64,000 nucleotides of DNA. Source: Bacteroidota bacterium. Its GTDB lineage: Bacteria > Bacteroidota > Bacteroidia > Bacteroidales > VadinHA17. The notes under the pieces were generated by a model that was not told the DNA's origin, searched no databases, and saw only the letters and a program-made list of their open reading frames with translations. Positions within the stretch are counted from its first letter, which is position 1, and each line of letters begins with the position of its first letter. The position numbers and the translations under genes are program-made. The DNA is taken from the NCBI GenBank assembly GCA_011049175.1, contig DSCJ01000024.1, positions 1-64,000 of the forward strand, in the 5' to 3' direction. Below, one piece after another: positions 30,023 to 39,561 of this stretch.

Positions 30023-31920
30023 GCACGTTGCTGTTTCCCTTCCATGTAATGAATAAAGGCGGTGTTGACCACTTTATTGCCCCCGGGCGTAGGATAATCC
30101 CCCGTAAAATACCAGTCGCCCGTATGACCCGGACAGGCTTCGTGCAGGTTTTCAATGGTCTGGTATACAATCACCACTTCAGCCCGGATGGATTCATCTC
30201 TGAGCAGTTCTGCTATTTTTCGGGATATTTCCTCGGGAGTAAAGGGATCATAAATTTTTTTTACCAGATTAACGATCTTTTCCTTGGGAAAGGCTTCCTG
30301 CTCCTTACATTTCAGGTAAACTTCGTTAATCACCGCTTCCATTCCCCTTTCCCTGAGCAGGGCAATCGCTGCCTGGAAAGCAATGAACTGATCCAGCCTC
30401 GACATATCAATCCCGTAGCAATCGGGATACCTGATCTGGGGTGAGGAGGAAACCACCACGATTTTTTTGGGTCTCAGGCGGTCAAGTATTTTCAGGATGC
30501 TTTTTTTCAGGGTCGTGCCCCTCACAATAGAATCATCCATGATCACCAGGGTATCTCTTTCTTCTTCCACTGTTCCGTAGGTAATATCATATACGTGCTC
30601 CACCAGGTCATTCCTGCCCTTTTCCTGGGCAATAAACGTGCGGAGTTTCACGTCCTTGATAGCTACCTTTTCAATACGCGGGCGGAAAGCCAGGATATTT
30701 TTCAACTGGTCTTCATCGGGGTTTGCCCCCAGCATCATGATCTGCCGTTGCTGCCATTGCAGCAGGTATTCCTGCAGGCCTTTGATCAGGCCGTAAAAAG
30801 CAGATTCGGAGGTATTGGGAATGTATGAAAATACCGTATGCTGCAGGTCATGATCAATGACTTTCAGCAACGGGGAAGTAAGCAGTTCGCCCAGTTTTTT
30901 CCTTTCCCGGTAAATATCGGCATCTCCTCCCCGCGAAAAATAAATTCTTTCAAATGAACAGGAACGTTTGATGCCGGCATCCCGAATGGAAACCGTTTCC
31001 ACCCGGCCGGTTTTCCTTACGATAAGTGCGGAGCCCGGGGTCAATTCAGATACATCCTCCGATCTGACATTCAACACCGTTTGAATAACCGGCCTTTCAG
31101 AGGTAGCTGCCACCACTTCTTCGTCATGATAGTAATATACCGGCCGTATCCCCCATGGATCACGGAATACAAAGGCATCACCGTGTCCCACAATCCCGCC
31201 GATGGCATAGCCGCCGTCCCATCGTTTGCTGGCCTGTCTCAACACAGCCGAAAGATCAAGATTTTCTTCAATCAGGGAAGATATCTGCTCACGGGGTACG
31301 CCCTGATCCAGGTAGCGGTGGTACATATCCTGGTTCTCCTCATCCAGGTAATAACCAATATTTTCAAGAATGGTCACCGTATCGGAATATTCCCTGGGAT
31401 GCTGTCCTGTACCGATCAGTATCCGGAACAATTCGTCCACATTGGTCAGGTTAAAATTCCCGGCCAGGGCAAGATTCCTGGAACGCCAGTTGTTCAGGCG
31501 CAGAACCGGATGAACGGCATCGATGCTGTTCAGGCCAAAAGTTCCGTACCTCAAATGCCCCAGAAATAATTCGCCCGCAAAAGGAAGATTTTCCCTGGCC
31601 CATCCCGGATCTTCGGTAACCGACGGATTTGTACGTGAGGTCAGACCCTCGATATCATCGTATATCTTTTTGAATACCAGATATATTGGATTAGATTTGT
31701 TCGATCGCTGACGGAATATGTACTGTTTTCCGGGTTCCTGGTCGATTTTCACATTAACCAGTCCGGCTCCGTCCTGGCCGCGGTTATGCTGTTTTTCCAT
31801 CAACAGGTATACCTTTCGCAGTCCATATTGCCAGGAGCCGTACTTAAACCGGTAATATTCCAAAGGTTTTCGCAACCTGAACAGAACAATACCGCATTCA
31901 TGTTTTACTGCATCGCTCAT
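30016..31920 (-). CDS. PurF-like glutamine amidotransferase/phosphoribosyltransferase (long paralog, N-terminal CGI present)
   Basis: MSDAVKHECGIVLFRL; HNRGQDGAGL; PRPP loop VIMDDSIVRGTT. Confidence 0.85.
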   Translation of the reverse strand: MSDAVKHECGIVLFRLRKPLEYYRFKYGSWQYGLRKVYLLMEKQHNRGQDGAGLVNVKIDQEPGKQYIFRQRSNKSNPIYLVFKKIYDDIEGLTSRTNPSVTEDPGWARENLPFAGELFLGHLRYGTFGLNSIDAVHPVLRLNNWRSRNLALAGNFNLTNVDELFRILIGTGQHPREYSDTVTILENIGYYLDEENQDMYHRYLDQGVPREQISSLIEENLDLSAVLRQASKRWDGGYAIGGIVGHGDAFVFRDPWGIRPVYYYHDEEVVAATSERPVIQTVLNVRSEDVSELTPGSALIVRKTGRVETVSIRDAGIKRSCSFERIYFSRGGDADIYRERKKLGELLTSPLLKVIDHDLQHTVFSYIPNTSESAFYGLIKGLQEYLLQWQQRQIMMLGANPDEDQLKNILAFRPRIEKVAIKDVKLRTFIAQEKGRNDLVEHVYDITYGTVEEERDTLVIMDDSIVRGTTLKKSILKILDRLRPKKIVVVSSSPQIRYPDCYGIDMSRLDQFIAFQAAIALLRERGMEAVINEVYLKCKEQEAFPKEKIVNLVKKIYDPFTPEEISRKIAELLRDESIRAEVVIVYQTIENLHEACPGHTGDWYFTGDYPTPGGNKVVNTAFIHYMEGKQQRAY

Positions 31921-31942
31921 CCGGAAGGATATTTTTGCAGAG

Positions 31943-31950
31943 CAAAAGTA
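31943..31950 (-). promoter_or_regulatory. putative -7 box TACTTTTG for the long PurF-like gene
   Basis: Plus strand CAAAAGTA; TAnnTTTG on minus strand, 22 nt upstream of start. Confidence 0.45.
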
Positions 31951-32018
31951 CGGAAATTAATGAATCGCTGCCGGCAGGGCCGAAAACATTCTTCCGGATT
32001 CTTTACCGCAGCAATTTT

Positions 32019-33425
32019 TCAGCGGTCAAAACTGGAGCCGTCGAAGCAATGGGTGCATATTTTTACCTTTGGAAGACCAATAGCCATAACCAGATCGTCA
32101 AGATTCTGATAAACAAGGGTTGTCAATCCGATCCGTTTTCTGATTTCTTCCACCATGGCCTGATATTTTGACGTACCGGCTGTGGCATATTCCCTGGCAT
32201 CTCCGTCTGCCCTTCCTTCCAGTTTTAGCATGGCTTTTCTGCTGGCCAGTTCGGCAACCGATTTGCTGGCCGAGAAGTTCAGAAAATCACAGGCATATAC
32301 CAGGGGAGGGCAAGCCACCCGCATATGGGTTTCCTTCGCCCCATAATGTTTCAGAACCCTGATGGTATCGAGCAATTGCGTACCGCGTACAATGGAATCG
32401 TCGCAGAATACAATTCTTTTCCCTTCAATTACCTCACGCACAGGAATCAGTTTCATCCTGGCCACCAGTTCGCGTGTTTCCTGACGTGAAGGCATGAAAC
32501 TACGGGGCCATGTGGGAGTATATTTCACATAAGGCCTCATATAAGGGATCCTTTTTTCCATGGCATACCCAATGGCATGACCCACTCCCGAATCGGGTAT
32601 TCCCGATACCAGGTCGGCTTCCGTATCGTCTTTTCTGGCCAGTTCGGCTCCGCAACGGTACCGGGTGGGTTCAACCCCCACCCCTTCGTATTCTGCGGCC
32701 GGATATCCGTAATAAACCCAGAGAAATGCACACACCTGCATTCTTGAACCCGGGGGGATCACCCTTTTGTATTCTTCGGGGGAGATAAAAACCAGTTCAT
32801 TGGGACCCAGCTGGTATTCCAGTTCATATCCCAGAGTAGGGAAAGCGGAAGTTTCTGAAGCCACGGCCCTGCTCCCATTTTTCCTTCCAATGGCCAGCGG
32901 TGTTCGCCCCAGCCTGTCGCGGGCGGCATAAATCCCCTCTGGGGTCAGTACCATGAACGTACACGACCCTCTGATCCGTTCCCTCACATTTTCGATGCCA
33001 TCTGCAAAATTTTTCTCCTCATCCATCAGCATAGCCACCATTTCGGAAGGATTGGTACCGGCCTGGGTGGTTTCCGAAAAATGCCGGTGTTGTTTCAGCA
33101 TCCGTTTTTCGAGTTCGTCCATGTTCAGGATTTTTCCCACGGTTACCACCGCATACCGGCCCAGATGGGAATGAATCAGAATGGGCTGGTTGTCGGTATC
33201 GCTGATGACACCAATACCCATATTGCCCCTGAATTTGGGAAGATCCTGTTCAAACTTGGTGCGAAAATAGGAATCTTCAATACTGTGGATGCTTCGAATA
33301 AATTCTCCCCGGTCATAAACGCACATTCCCGCCCGTTTGGTCCCCAGGTGGGAATGATAATCGGTTCCATAAAAAAGATCGGTTACGCAATCGGCACGTG
33401 ATATGGTGCCAAAAATACCCCCCAT
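32019..33425 (-). CDS. PurF-like amidophosphoribosyltransferase paralog lacking the N-terminal catalytic Cys
   Basis: MGGIFGTISRADCVTDLFYGTDYHSHLGTKRAGM; PRPP loop VFCDDSIVRGTQ; C-terminal CTHCFDG. Confidence 0.85.
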   Translation of the reverse strand: MGGIFGTISRADCVTDLFYGTDYHSHLGTKRAGMCVYDRGEFIRSIHSIEDSYFRTKFEQDLPKFRGNMGIGVISDTDNQPILIHSHLGRYAVVTVGKILNMDELEKRMLKQHRHFSETTQAGTNPSEMVAMLMDEEKNFADGIENVRERIRGSCTFMVLTPEGIYAARDRLGRTPLAIGRKNGSRAVASETSAFPTLGYELEYQLGPNELVFISPEEYKRVIPPGSRMQVCAFLWVYYGYPAAEYEGVGVEPTRYRCGAELARKDDTEADLVSGIPDSGVGHAIGYAMEKRIPYMRPYVKYTPTWPRSFMPSRQETRELVARMKLIPVREVIEGKRIVFCDDSIVRGTQLLDTIRVLKHYGAKETHMRVACPPLVYACDFLNFSASKSVAELASRKAMLKLEGRADGDAREYATAGTSKYQAMVEEIRKRIGLTTLVYQNLDDLVMAIGLPKVKICTHCFDGSSFDR

Positions 33426-33531
33426 AATGTATTTTCAATTAATGACAGCCTAAAATACAACAATTGGCCGGCATGTGCGGGAATGTATGCCGGCGACTTA
33501 TGAACATTTTTTAACAGGACAGGGTAGCTGG

Positions 33532-33999
33532 TCAGAGATCGATCCTGGGAAATTCAATAATATCAGGGACGATATAGGCACTGGGAAACCTGCGTTTCAC
33601 TTTCCGGTGCCAGCTGAACGCTTCTTCCCGGGTCCGGAAATCACCGATTCGCACCTTATAATAAGAATACTGATAGATCAGATGGACTTTCAGTTCGGGA
33701 AAAAACGAGAGGGCACTGGCATGATGTTCGTTGGCTTCTTCCCTCCCCATGGCTCCCGAACCGAAATAAATCTGAATGCGGTAACCGTCCAGTCCACCAC
33801 GTTTCGCATTGAGCTGAACATGCCGGTGGATCAGATCATCGATCCGTTTGTCCTGGAAGATCCTGAGCTCACCCGGCACAATGGTTTCGTTCATATTCCG
33901 GCCACCCCCTGCAGTATCGCGTCCCCTGGATCCAACGTTCTGCGCTGCTGCCACCAGGGGAAATAAAAACAATATGATACAACTGATTCTTTTCAGCAT
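33532..33999 (-). CDS. secreted SPOR-domain-like protein
   Basis: Signal peptide; GYRIQIYFGSG...YSYYKVRIGDFRTREEAFSWHRKVKRRFPSAYIV. Confidence 0.75.
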   Translation of the reverse strand: MLKRISCIILFLFPLVAAAQNVGSRGRDTAGGGRNMNETIVPGELRIFQDKRIDDLIHRHVQLNAKRGGLDGYRIQIYFGSGAMGREEANEHHASALSFFPELKVHLIYQYSYYKVRIGDFRTREEAFSWHRKVKRRFPSAYIVPDIIEFPRIDL

Positions 34000-34859
34000 T
34001 ACTTTCTCATTGAAGGATGAATCGACAGAATGGGAATGGGTGAATGATTTACCATCAGCTGGGCATTTGTGCTGAGAGCCATATTGGCAGGGGTTCCTCT
34101 TTCGAAGGTCACAATGGATATCAGGTCAATCTCCTCGTGCACGGCGTAGGAAATAATGGTTTCCGGGATATCCCCTCCTTTTTTACTGCTCCGTATTGCC
34201 TTCACGCCATGCCCGGTAGCATAATCGTAAGCCTGATCGGCATATTTTTTCAAACGGGTTTTAATATCCGCACGTTCAGTTGTTCGGAAATCCACAACAT
34301 GTAATTCAGCATTCAGGAATCTGGCCAGTTCGGTGGTAAATGGTATTTTTTGCCTGGTATCTCTTTTCGAATCTATGGGAAGCAGTATCTTCCCGAATTT
34401 TTTCTTTTTAAACCCGTGGCGCACGGTAATAACCGGACAGGGAGCCTTTGAAACCACCCGGTAGGCATTACTTCCCATCCAGAATTCTTCAAATCCCGAA
34501 ACACCATGTGTTCCCATCATGATCAGTCCGGATCTGTCGAGCCTGGCCTGGTCGATAATTCCCTTATATATTTTACCGTGCCTGATCACAAAATCCATGT
34601 TGCCCTTTTTGAGCTTCTTCCCGTATTCCCTCACAATCTGCCCGCAGAATTCTTCCACGGTCTGGCCGTAATCCTGTTCTTTACCCTCAATAACAAACGG
34701 CTCGTCGTAATCTTTGTTTTTTCTTACATGGATAAACCGGATATTGCTTTCTATTTTGTTGGCAACCGAAATGGCAGCATCCAGGGCGTTCATGGAATCC
34801 CTGGAAAAATCAACGGGGACAAGTATTCTTTTCATGTCTGATTTTTTATTGATTCCCAA
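33999..34859 (-). CDS. universal stress protein, two Usp domains
   Basis: RILVPVDFSRDSMNALDAAISVAN; second half KKFGKILLPIDSKRDTR. Confidence 0.88.
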   Translation of the reverse strand: MGINKKSDMKRILVPVDFSRDSMNALDAAISVANKIESNIRFIHVRKNKDYDEPFVIEGKEQDYGQTVEEFCGQIVREYGKKLKKGNMDFVIRHGKIYKGIIDQARLDRSGLIMMGTHGVSGFEEFWMGSNAYRVVSKAPCPVITVRHGFKKKKFGKILLPIDSKRDTRQKIPFTTELARFLNAELHVVDFRTTERADIKTRLKKYADQAYDYATGHGVKAIRSSKKGGDIPETIISYAVHEEIDLISIVTFERGTPANMALSTNAQLMVNHSPIPILSIHPSMRK

Positions 34860-34906
34860 CCAAATATAGCAATTTTTTCATTTTCCCTCTTTCCCTGTGA
34901 AAATCC

Positions 34907-35374
34907 TTAGGGAATCACCTCCACCTCGGTAATTTCACTGATCCGGATAGTCTTGCCCAGAATAGACGATTTCACCCGGATATATCCGTCAATTTCCAGA
35001 ACAGCGGTTCTTTTGCCCAGCATATTGATGAAGGTGGTAAGGCCTGATATCCAGCTATCCATTTCAATGTTCAGATGAAGGGAATGCTCCTGGTCGGATA
35101 CTCCCGGAATACGTATTTTTTCTGCATTGGTGATTTTTCCCAGATAACGGTCATTCAATGTCACATCAAGGTCAATGCCGGTAATCCGGAAAGACAGGCG
35201 ATTTGGATTTTTTACCTGCATCAGCACTTCCACTCCCAGTTGCCGGTTAGAGAAACGATGCAGGCGGATACCCCTGAAGCCCGACACTTCCACTTCGTCA
35301 ACCCTGCAACTGCTCAGAGATCCTGCCAGCAGGCAGATCATGATCCCTCCAGTTATTTTGTTCAGTCCTTTCAT
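34907..35374 (-). CDS. LEA2-like lipoprotein
   Basis: Lipobox LAGSLSSC; LEA type 2-like VLMQVKNPNRLSFRITGIDLDVTLNDRYLGKI. Confidence 0.7.
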   Translation of the reverse strand: MKGLNKITGGIMICLLAGSLSSCRVDEVEVSGFRGIRLHRFSNRQLGVEVLMQVKNPNRLSFRITGIDLDVTLNDRYLGKITNAEKIRIPGVSDQEHSLHLNIEMDSWISGLTTFINMLGKRTAVLEIDGYIRVKSSILGKTIRISEITEVEVIP

Positions 35375-36876
35375 GATTCTTCCTCTTCAGCCCACGCCTT
35401 TACCCGTTCCACCGCCTTCAGCCACTTGCAATATTTTTTCTCTCTTACGGAAGACGGCATTTCAGGGGTAAAAACGGTAACGGCTGAATGAAATTGTCTG
35501 ATCTCATTCATATTCCAGAAACCGCTCCCCAGACCGGCCAGTATGGCGGCTCCCATGGCAGTGGCTTCGATGTTTTCAGGCCGGTGCACTTCCTTGCCCA
35601 GGATATCGGCCTGGAACTGCATAAGGAAATTATTGGCTGAAGCTCCCCCATCCACTTTCAGCTGCAATACAGGAACATCCGAATCATTTTCCATGGCCAG
35701 TATGACATCACGGGTTTGATAGGCCAGGGATTCCAGGGTGGCACGTACGATCTTTTTTCTGTCGGTAGAGTGGGATATCCCCAGTATCCCTCCCCGGGCG
35801 TTCATATCCCAGTAAGGAGCTCCCAGGCCTGAAAAGGCGGGAACCACAAAAAGGTCTCCCGTTTCTCCGGCTTCCCTGGATATGGGATCCGATTCAGAAG
35901 CCGCTGCAATGATACCCAGGGAATCCCTCAGCCACTGGATGGCCGCTCCGGCAATAAAAATACTCCCTTCCATGGCATAGTATACCTGATTGCCAATACC
36001 CCAGGCTATGGTGGTCAGTAGTCCGGACCGGGAAAAAACCGGGCGGGTTCCCGTATTCATCAGAAGAAAACATCCTGTACCATAGGTATTCTTCACCATG
36101 CCAGGATCCAGGCATCCCTGCCCCAGGAGGGCAGCCTGCTGATCTCCGGCCACTCCGGTTACGGGAATTCCCTGCAAAAAGGGAAAATCGGCCGACACCC
36201 TTCCATATTCTCCGGCTGAAGGTTTCACTTCGGGCATCATCACCCCGGGAACACCGAAAAGTTCCATCATATCGTCATCCCATTCCAGGGTGTTTATATT
36301 GAACAACAGGGTGCGCGAGGCATTGGTAAGATCGGTTGCATGAACCTTTCTTCCCGTCAGTTTCCAGATAAGCCAGGAGTCAACCGTTCCAAACAGGAGT
36401 TTTCCTGCGCGGGCTTTTTCACGCAGCTGCGGATTATGATCGAGAATCCAGTATACTTTGGAAGCTGAAAAATACGTATCGGCTACCAAACCTGTTTTTT
36501 CCCGAAAAGACCTTTCTATTTCATTTCTGCGGAACTGGTTCATGAAGGCCGATGTACGTTTATCCTGCCATACCAGCGCGGGATATACGGGGAGTCCGGT
36601 TTCCTTTTCCCACACAACAGCCGTTTCTCTTTGATTGGTAATACCGATGGCCTCAATCCGGGTGCGGTCAATTCCTGTATGGGTCATTAATTCTTTGACA
36701 GCTTCCAGCTGGCTGTTCAGGATATCCAGTGGATCCTGTTCCACCCATCCCGGCCGGGGATAAAATTGCGGGAACTCCCGCTGCGCCATACCTGCCAGGC
36801 CGCCTTCCCTGTCAAAAAGAACGGCCCGCGAACTGGTGGTACCCTGATCCAGGGCCAGAATATATTTACCTTTCAT
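35371..36876 (-). CDS. glpK: glycerol kinase
   Basis: YILALDQGTTSSRAVLFD, GITNQRETAVVWEKETGLPVYPALVWQDKRT; start trimmed to MKGKYIL. Confidence 0.96.
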   Translation of the reverse strand: MKGKYILALDQGTTSSRAVLFDREGGLAGMAQREFPQFYPRPGWVEQDPLDILNSQLEAVKELMTHTGIDRTRIEAIGITNQRETAVVWEKETGLPVYPALVWQDKRTSAFMNQFRRNEIERSFREKTGLVADTYFSASKVYWILDHNPQLREKARAGKLLFGTVDSWLIWKLTGRKVHATDLTNASRTLLFNINTLEWDDDMMELFGVPGVMMPEVKPSAGEYGRVSADFPFLQGIPVTGVAGDQQAALLGQGCLDPGMVKNTYGTGCFLLMNTGTRPVFSRSGLLTTIAWGIGNQVYYAMEGSIFIAGAAIQWLRDSLGIIAAASESDPISREAGETGDLFVVPAFSGLGAPYWDMNARGGILGISHSTDRKKIVRATLESLAYQTRDVILAMENDSDVPVLQLKVDGGASANNFLMQFQADILGKEVHRPENIEATAMGAAILAGLGSGFWNMNEIRQFHSAVTVFTPEMPSSVREKKYCKWLKAVERVKAWAEEEES

Positions 36877-36999
36877 GATCATGCCTTTTTCGGTAAAAAT
36901 AGAAAATTTATCTGCGCTGCAAATCGGCCGTATAGAAAGCGTCACAGGCCGGCCGGCAGTATGAAAATCATCACGGGGAGAATAATCCGGAGGATTACA

Positions 37000-37749
37000 T
37001 CAGCTGTTTTCCCACTTCTGCAGGATCTCTTCTGTTAATTCCAGGTTGTGGTAAACATTCTGCACATCATCGTCCTCCTCGAAATCATCAATCATCCGAA
37101 GCACCTTCATGGCCTCTTCCGGATCAAGCTTTTTCAGGGTGTTCGGTATACGTCGCAATTCCGCATTTTCAGGAACTACGCCCATTTCTTCCAGCTTCTT
37201 CTGTACTTTACCGAAATCTTCCATGACGGTATATACCACAAAATAATCTTCCTCTTCCTGAAAATCCTCTGCACCGGCATCGATCACCTCCAGGGCAAAT
37301 TCTTCTGCATCCAGACCTTCTTTCGGAATGGCAAAAACACCTTTCCGGTCGAACAAGAAACTCAGGGATCCGTTCGTCCCCAGGTTGCCTCCCCGCTTGT
37401 TGAAAATAGAACGAATATTCCCAACCGTCCGGTTGGTATTATCGGTCATGCACTCAACAAATATTCCCACACCTCCGGGTGCATACCCTTCGTACGTAAC
37501 CTCCTGCAAACCACCGGTGTCGGATTGTCCCTTGTGAATGGCCCGCTCAATGTTATCCTTGGGCATATTGGCCCCCTTGGCATTCTGAACGGCAAGCCTC
37601 AACCTGGGATTAAATTCCGGATCGGCACCTCCGCCCTCTTTTACGGCAATGGTAATTTCCTTGGCTATACGGGAAAAGATTTTGGAGCGCCTGGCATCGG
37701 CAGCCCCTTTCTTGCGCTTGATGGTTGACCATTTGTTGTGACCTGACAT
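37000..37749 (-). CDS. YebC/PmpR-family regulator
   Basis: MSGHNKWSTIKRKKGAADARRSKIFSRIAKEI; start placed downstream of the -7 box at 37773-37780. Confidence 0.95.
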   Translation of the reverse strand: MSGHNKWSTIKRKKGAADARRSKIFSRIAKEITIAVKEGGGADPEFNPRLRLAVQNAKGANMPKDNIERAIHKGQSDTGGLQEVTYEGYAPGGVGIFVECMTDNTNRTVGNIRSIFNKRGGNLGTNGSLSFLFDRKGVFAIPKEGLDAEEFALEVIDAGAEDFQEEEDYFVVYTVMEDFGKVQKKLEEMGVVPENAELRRIPNTLKKLDPEEAMKVLRMIDDFEEDDDVQNVYHNLELTEEILQKWENS

Positions 37750-37772
37750 AGGTATGTCTGTTTTTCTAACCG

Positions 37773-37780
37773 CAAATGTA
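37773..37780 (-). promoter_or_regulatory. putative -7 box TACATTTG for the yebC-family gene
   Basis: Plus strand CAAATGTA; TAnnTTTG on minus strand. Confidence 0.45.
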
Positions 37781-37883
37781 AAAAAATGCATCGGAATTTG
37801 CTGTATTTCGGGAACACAGGAACCGGGTTTTTTGTTCCATTATCGTGACTATTTTGTAAATTGCTTCATTAAAAAACAGATGT

Positions 37884-38240
37884 ATGAGCGAAAAACTGAA
37901 CGATTACAGGGAGTACCGCAGGAAAATGAACGAGCGCCTGCTCTCGGGCGAAAATAAAGTAATCAGAAGAATTTTCAATCTCGATACCAATACGTATCTC
38001 GACGGAGCCCTACCGGCCAGAACAAAAGAAATGCTGGGGCTCGTCAGTTCCATGGTCCTGAGATGTGACGACTGTGTTAAATACCACCTCGAGCAGTGTT
38101 ACCGGCACGGCGTGAGTACAGAAGAAATATTCGAAATATTTGCTGTTGCCAACCTGGTAGGAGGTACCATTGTGATTCCCCATACCCGCCGAGCCATTGA
38201 GTTCTGGGATGAACTGACTGAGGAAGTCGGGAGGAAATGA
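37884..38240 (+). CDS. carboxymuconolactone decarboxylase/AhpD-like protein
   Basis: TKEMLGLVSSMVLRCDDCVKYHLEQCYRHGVSTEEIFEIFAVA (CxxC motif). Confidence 0.88.
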   Translation: MSEKLNDYREYRRKMNERLLSGENKVIRRIFNLDTNTYLDGALPARTKEMLGLVSSMVLRCDDCVKYHLEQCYRHGVSTEEIFEIFAVANLVGGTIVIPHTRRAIEFWDELTEEVGRK

Positions 38241-38270
38241 ACCCCGGGGACCGATACCTCTGGATAAAAT

Positions 38271-38307
38271 AAACGAAAGGCTTCCGGTTATCGGAAGCCT
38301 TCGTTTA
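38271..38307. terminator. bidirectional terminator between convergent genes
   Basis: AAACGAAAGGCTTCCG-GTTAT-CGGAAGCCTTCGTTT. Confidence 0.85.
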
Positions 38308-38326
38308 TATCTTTACGTGTATGCCT

Positions 38327-38974
38327 TTAGAAGGCGTATCCGAAGCTTAGTCCGAAAGTAACATTTACCCTGCCTTTCCCTTCGCCGAAATCCAGATCGG
38401 TAGAACCTTCCTGGGCATAATCCCAGGTCATATCCCGGAATCCCAGGCCGGTAAAAATGTCCAGTACAAAGCCACCCCGGGTGATCAACTGGTAACCCAG
38501 TACACCGTGAATGTTCAGCTTTGCAGCATTCACATAGTCATCGGGTTCATCCTTGTTCTCGATACGGGCACTGGCAAAGGAAAAGTGTGGGCTGGCATAA
38601 AAACCGGAAGGACCGTCGGAATCACGGGTAAGAAAAAATTTATACCAGAGCTGGCCACGGAACCCGTTAACCCCTACCTCCACATCGGCAGAATCGCCCA
38701 GTTCACTTTTCAGGGCACTGACAAATACACTTGGACCCAGATAAGAAGCGCCTACCTGCAGCGATTGTTTCTTAAAAGTTTTGGCCTCAAACAACACCTT
38801 GTACTCGCCTGTTATTGGCACTATCCAGGCAGCCCATATGGGCCCGGCAAAAGCGGCAAGCGGATTGGTTTTGAGGGTAAACTTATAATTGGTTTCTTCC
38901 TGGCCGAAGGCTTTCTGTCCGTTCCAGGGCAATATAAAAATCACGCATATCAAAGCAAGCAATGTTTTTTTCAT
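38327..38974 (-). CDS. outer-membrane beta-barrel protein, unknown function
   Basis: Signal peptide, barrel-like strands, C-terminal VNVTFGLSFGYAF. Confidence 0.7.
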   Translation of the reverse strand: MKKTLLALICVIFILPWNGQKAFGQEETNYKFTLKTNPLAAFAGPIWAAWIVPITGEYKVLFEAKTFKKQSLQVGASYLGPSVFVSALKSELGDSADVEVGVNGFRGQLWYKFFLTRDSDGPSGFYASPHFSFASARIENKDEPDDYVNAAKLNIHGVLGYQLITRGGFVLDIFTGLGFRDMTWDYAQEGSTDLDFGEGKGRVNVTFGLSFGYAF

Positions 38975-39136
38975 GGTATTCGGTTTGAATGATACAACAA
39001 TATGGAAAAGGGTTGCATATATCCAAAATTAGAAAAAATAATCAATATGAAAAATCCGGAAAATTTAACACTGATTTTGTCTTCCCCAAAAACCCGGGGC
39101 AAAACTTTCACAGGAAACAGATACCCTACAGAAAAT

Positions 39137-39469
39137 TCAATGGGTTTCTTCCCGCACCGGCCGTCCGGCCACTTTAAAATGATTTTGTAAACCAACCAGG
39201 TGAAGCAGTTCAGTCACCTCAGGAGCTATCCGGTCTATGACAAAACGACCATGATGAGCCCTGGCGGCCCGGTCGAGTTTCAGTAGGGTGTCAAAGCCGG
39301 AACTGTCAATAAACCGGATCCCTTCGAGACTAAGGATCAAAGTGGTACCGGGAGTTTCCAGCAACTGCATGAGCTGTTTCTCAATGATGGCAGATATAAC
39401 GGTATTCAACCGCCTTATTTTCAGGAAGGTCACATGAAATCCCTCATCCGTCCGCACAATTTTAAGCAT
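39137..39469 (-). CDS. STAS-domain anti-anti-sigma factor-like protein
   Basis: LILSLEGIRFIDSSGFDTLLKLDRAARAHHGRFVI. Confidence 0.85.
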   Translation of the reverse strand: MLKIVRTDEGFHVTFLKIRRLNTVISAIIEKQLMQLLETPGTTLILSLEGIRFIDSSGFDTLLKLDRAARAHHGRFVIDRIAPEVTELLHLVGLQNHFKVAGRPVREETH

Positions 39470-39561
39470 CTCTGGTTCAATATGTATTTCGGGCTGAAAG
39501 TAATAGAATGAAACGGGAAAACAGTAAAGTCTGCATTAAATTTTCCACAAAGGAATGTTAA

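Noticed and set aside
39002-39190. short + strand ORFs in the gap between the OM protein and STAS genes
   Set aside because: Two overlapping frames, no family similarity, intergenic AT-rich sequence
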